From CAWHNT01 sp963830775 (lineage in GTDB: Bacteria; Pseudomonadota; Alphaproteobacteria; Geminicoccales; Geminicoccaceae): a stretch of DNA of 64,000 nt. Shown here one piece after another: positions 62,681-64,000 of this stretch. Below the pieces are notes generated by a model. The model was not told the DNA's origin. It saw only the letters and a program-made list of their open reading frames with translations, and made no database searches. How positions within the stretch are numbered: position 1 is the first letter of the stretch; each line of letters begins with the position of its first letter. The stretch is from positions 1 through 64,000 of the forward strand of contig CAWHNT010000029.1 in the NCBI GenBank assembly GCA_963830775.1. The letters run 5' to 3'. A program made the translations under genes and the position numbers.

Positions 62681-63103
62681 ATGATCCAGGCGCACTCGAT
62701 CTCATGGACCAAGGCCGACGCCGCGGCACGGGTGCGGACCTACCAGCGCCTGTTCGCCGCCAGCATCATCACCAACGTGATCGTGAGCCTGTTCGCGATC
62801 CTGGGCCCGGTCACCATGGCCCGCCTGCTGGGCCAGCCCGACCCGTTCCCCGAGGCCTGGGTCCGGATCTGGGGTGCCACGCTGCTGGGCCTGCACGTCG
62901 TCTACCTGCCGGGCCTGCGCAACCCGACCTTCTACCGCTGGCCCAACTGGTCGAGCATCGGCATCAAGTTCTGGATGACGACCATCTTCCTGCTGCAGGG
63001 AGCCGACTACATCCTCTTCGCGCTGTGGGACGCGAGCTGGGGCGTGGTGCTCCTCATCGCCTACTACCGGCTGGCACAGGCGGACATGGCCTGGCGGCCG
63101 TGA
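62681..63103 (+). CDS. small membrane protein at the end of the peroxidase-OYE cluster
   Basis: 140 residues, four likely membrane helices: FAASIITNVIVSLFAILGPV, IWGATLLGLHVVYLPGL, FWMTTIFLLQGADYILFALW and ASWGVVLLIAYYRLA. Conserved-looking aromatic residues, no cofactor motif. It starts 18 bases after the cytochrome gene and shares its direction. Family not recognised. Intact. Confidence 0.7.
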   Translation: MIQAHSISWTKADAAARVRTYQRLFAASIITNVIVSLFAILGPVTMARLLGQPDPFPEAWVRIWGATLLGLHVVYLPGLRNPTFYRWPNWSSIGIKFWMTTIFLLQGADYILFALWDASWGVVLLIAYYRLAQADMAWRP

Positions 63104-63110
63104 GGACCAG

Positions 63111-63834
63111 CTAGCGGCTGGACCCGAGCAGCGCCTCCGCCGATACCGTGACCACCACCTCGCTCAGGCCGGCTGCCGCCACTGGCGGGGCCATCTCGGC
63201 CTGGGCGGCCATGGCCATGCGGGCGCGGTAGGGGGGCTCGATCGGGCCGCTTGGGGTGAGGCTGATGCGGCGCCAGCCGAGGACGCGCAGGTTCAGGCCG
63301 TCGGCGGCCGTGCGGGCGGTGCGGGCCAGCGCGTCCAGGGCCTCGCTCAGGAGCTGGCGCTCGATGCCGCGACGGGTGTTGGGCGAGAGCGTCCAGGTGA
63401 GGTCCTGGATGGCCAGGCCCGAGCCCTGGAGCTCGCCGATGAGGCCCAGGAGGCCGGGGCCGTCGTCGCTGGTCAGGTTGAGCTGCTGCTCGGCCACCCA
63501 TACCGGCGGCTCGTTCTCGCGCTGCTGCTGGCTCACCATGTAGGTGCCGCTCGAACTCGCGGACCCCCGGTGCCTTGCGCGCGGTCTCCAGGGCTGCCTT
63601 CATCATCCGGTTGACGGTGTTCTGGGCCGCCGCCGGCTCCGGCGTCTCGGCGTGGGCCACCAGCGTCGCCACCAGCAGGTCCTGCGGCACCTCGCGGCGG
63701 GCGGACTCGCTGAGCTCCAGCACGGTCGGCTCGGCGGGCTGGGCGGCACCGGGCTGCCCGATCGGCTGGGCCGCGAGCGGCAGGCTGGCCAAGCCGGCGA
63801 GCAGGGCGAGCGCTACCAGGGGCGTCTTCGGCAA
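63111..63834 (-). CDS. SIMPL-domain (DUF541-like) exported protein (one frameshift)
   Basis: About 241 residues from TTG 63834 (GGAGA upstream). Signal peptide PLVALALLAGLASLPLAAQP, then VLELSESARREVPQDLLVAT and AAQNTVNRMMKAALETARKA. After a change near 63540: NGVQ-type second half VAEQQLNLTSDDGPGLLGLI, GLAIQDLTWTLSPNTRRGIE and LNLRVLGWRRISL. This is the SIMPL/DUF541 layout of periplasmic proteins, a family named after an interleukin-1 receptor-associated partner in mammals. Function in bacteria is poorly known. Confidence 0.72.
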
Positions 63835-63895
63835 GGCAGGTCTCCACGAGGGCGGCCCGGAGCCTAGCACCGACGCGGGGGCGGCCATAGAAGGC

Positions 63896-64000
63896 TCAGG
63901 CGGCAGTCACGCTGTCCGGCGATGCCTCCTTGAGAGGGGCCTCGATCACGAAGCTGGTGCCGTGGCCGCCGGGCGGGGCGGGCTCGACATGGAAGGCTCC
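63896..64000 (-). CDS. histidine kinase, C-terminal end (runs off the window)
   Basis: Only the last 34 residues are visible: GAFHVEPAPPGGHGTSFVIE, then APLKEASPDSVTAA and a stop at 63896. The pattern V..P.PPGGHGT.F.IE.PL is the usual G2-box end of HATPase domains in sensor kinases. The rest, and any partner regulator, lie outside. Confidence 0.55.
   Translation of the reverse strand, partial: GAFHVEPAPPGGHGTSFVIEAPLKEASPDSVTAA

Overview
The window is high-GC DNA from a proteobacterium, most likely an alphaproteobacterium. The base for this is an EipB/DUF1849 envelope protein, paired DUF2783 proteins, a homogentisate pathway with tripartite-tricarboxylate (TctC) binding proteins, and alphaproteobacterial IS families. 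A genus cannot be named from sequence alone. I see no rRNA, tRNA or CRISPR array.

Layout. (1) 0-11.5 kb: aromatic catabolism centred on homogentisate. hpd and a Rieske ferredoxin lie on the + strand. A tightly overlapping minus-strand operon holds hmgA, fahA, an MBL-fold hydrolase, and two flavin monooxygenases each coupled to a DUF2783 partner, with a TctC binding protein between them. A LysR fragment and a MarR gene flank the set. (2) 11.6-29.1 kb: a graveyard of mobile elements (ISNCY, IS30, IS1595, IS200/IS605, IS630, IS66 split by a serine-recombinase element, and IS4, IS5, IS110 and IS21 remnants). Within it lies an AT-richer membrane-protein gene broken by two copies of a ~170-bp miniature element with CCTGATTGTCC/GGACAATCAGG ends. 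(3) 29.4-37 kb: a PD-(D/E)xK-like protein, then a corrinoid/tetrahydrofolate demethylation operon (corrinoid protein, DUF1638, 'virulence factor' protein, MetV-like, MetF, pterin methyltransferase, corrinoid reactivase) interrupted by a HigBA pair. (4) 37.8-45.7 kb: housekeeping genes, among them threonine aldolase, c-type cytochromes, a HAD phosphatase, an SDR, a solute-binding protein and EipB. (5) 45.7-51.6 kb: a TPP-riboswitch-controlled thiamine salvage operon thiM-thiE-thiD-(TRAP binding protein)-thiZ-thiX-thiY. (6) 51.7-56 kb: two GNAT enzymes, a 2OG-Fe(II) oxygenase-like protein, a BetA-like GMC oxidoreductase and a lipoprotein. (7) 56.4-63.1 kb: an animal-type heme peroxidase/alpha-dioxygenase homologue, a small degenerate P450-like protein, an Fe-S old-yellow-enzyme, a membrane-anchored diheme cytochrome c and a small membrane protein, with a Phd/RelE pair in the middle. 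This last cluster is the best candidate for an undescribed system (possibly oxylipin chemistry). The window ends in a SIMPL-domain protein and the tail of a histidine kinase.

Within operons, genes are linked by 4-bp ATGA/GTGA/TTGA overlaps. These overlaps helped fix starts, including rare TTG starts. More than twenty otherwise conserved genes carry single-base frameshifts. In most of them the total length is off by one or two bases from a normal gene, so sequence or assembly error is a more likely cause than gene decay. I annotate those genes over their full span and note where the frame changes. All family names are from recognition of motifs, not from database searches.
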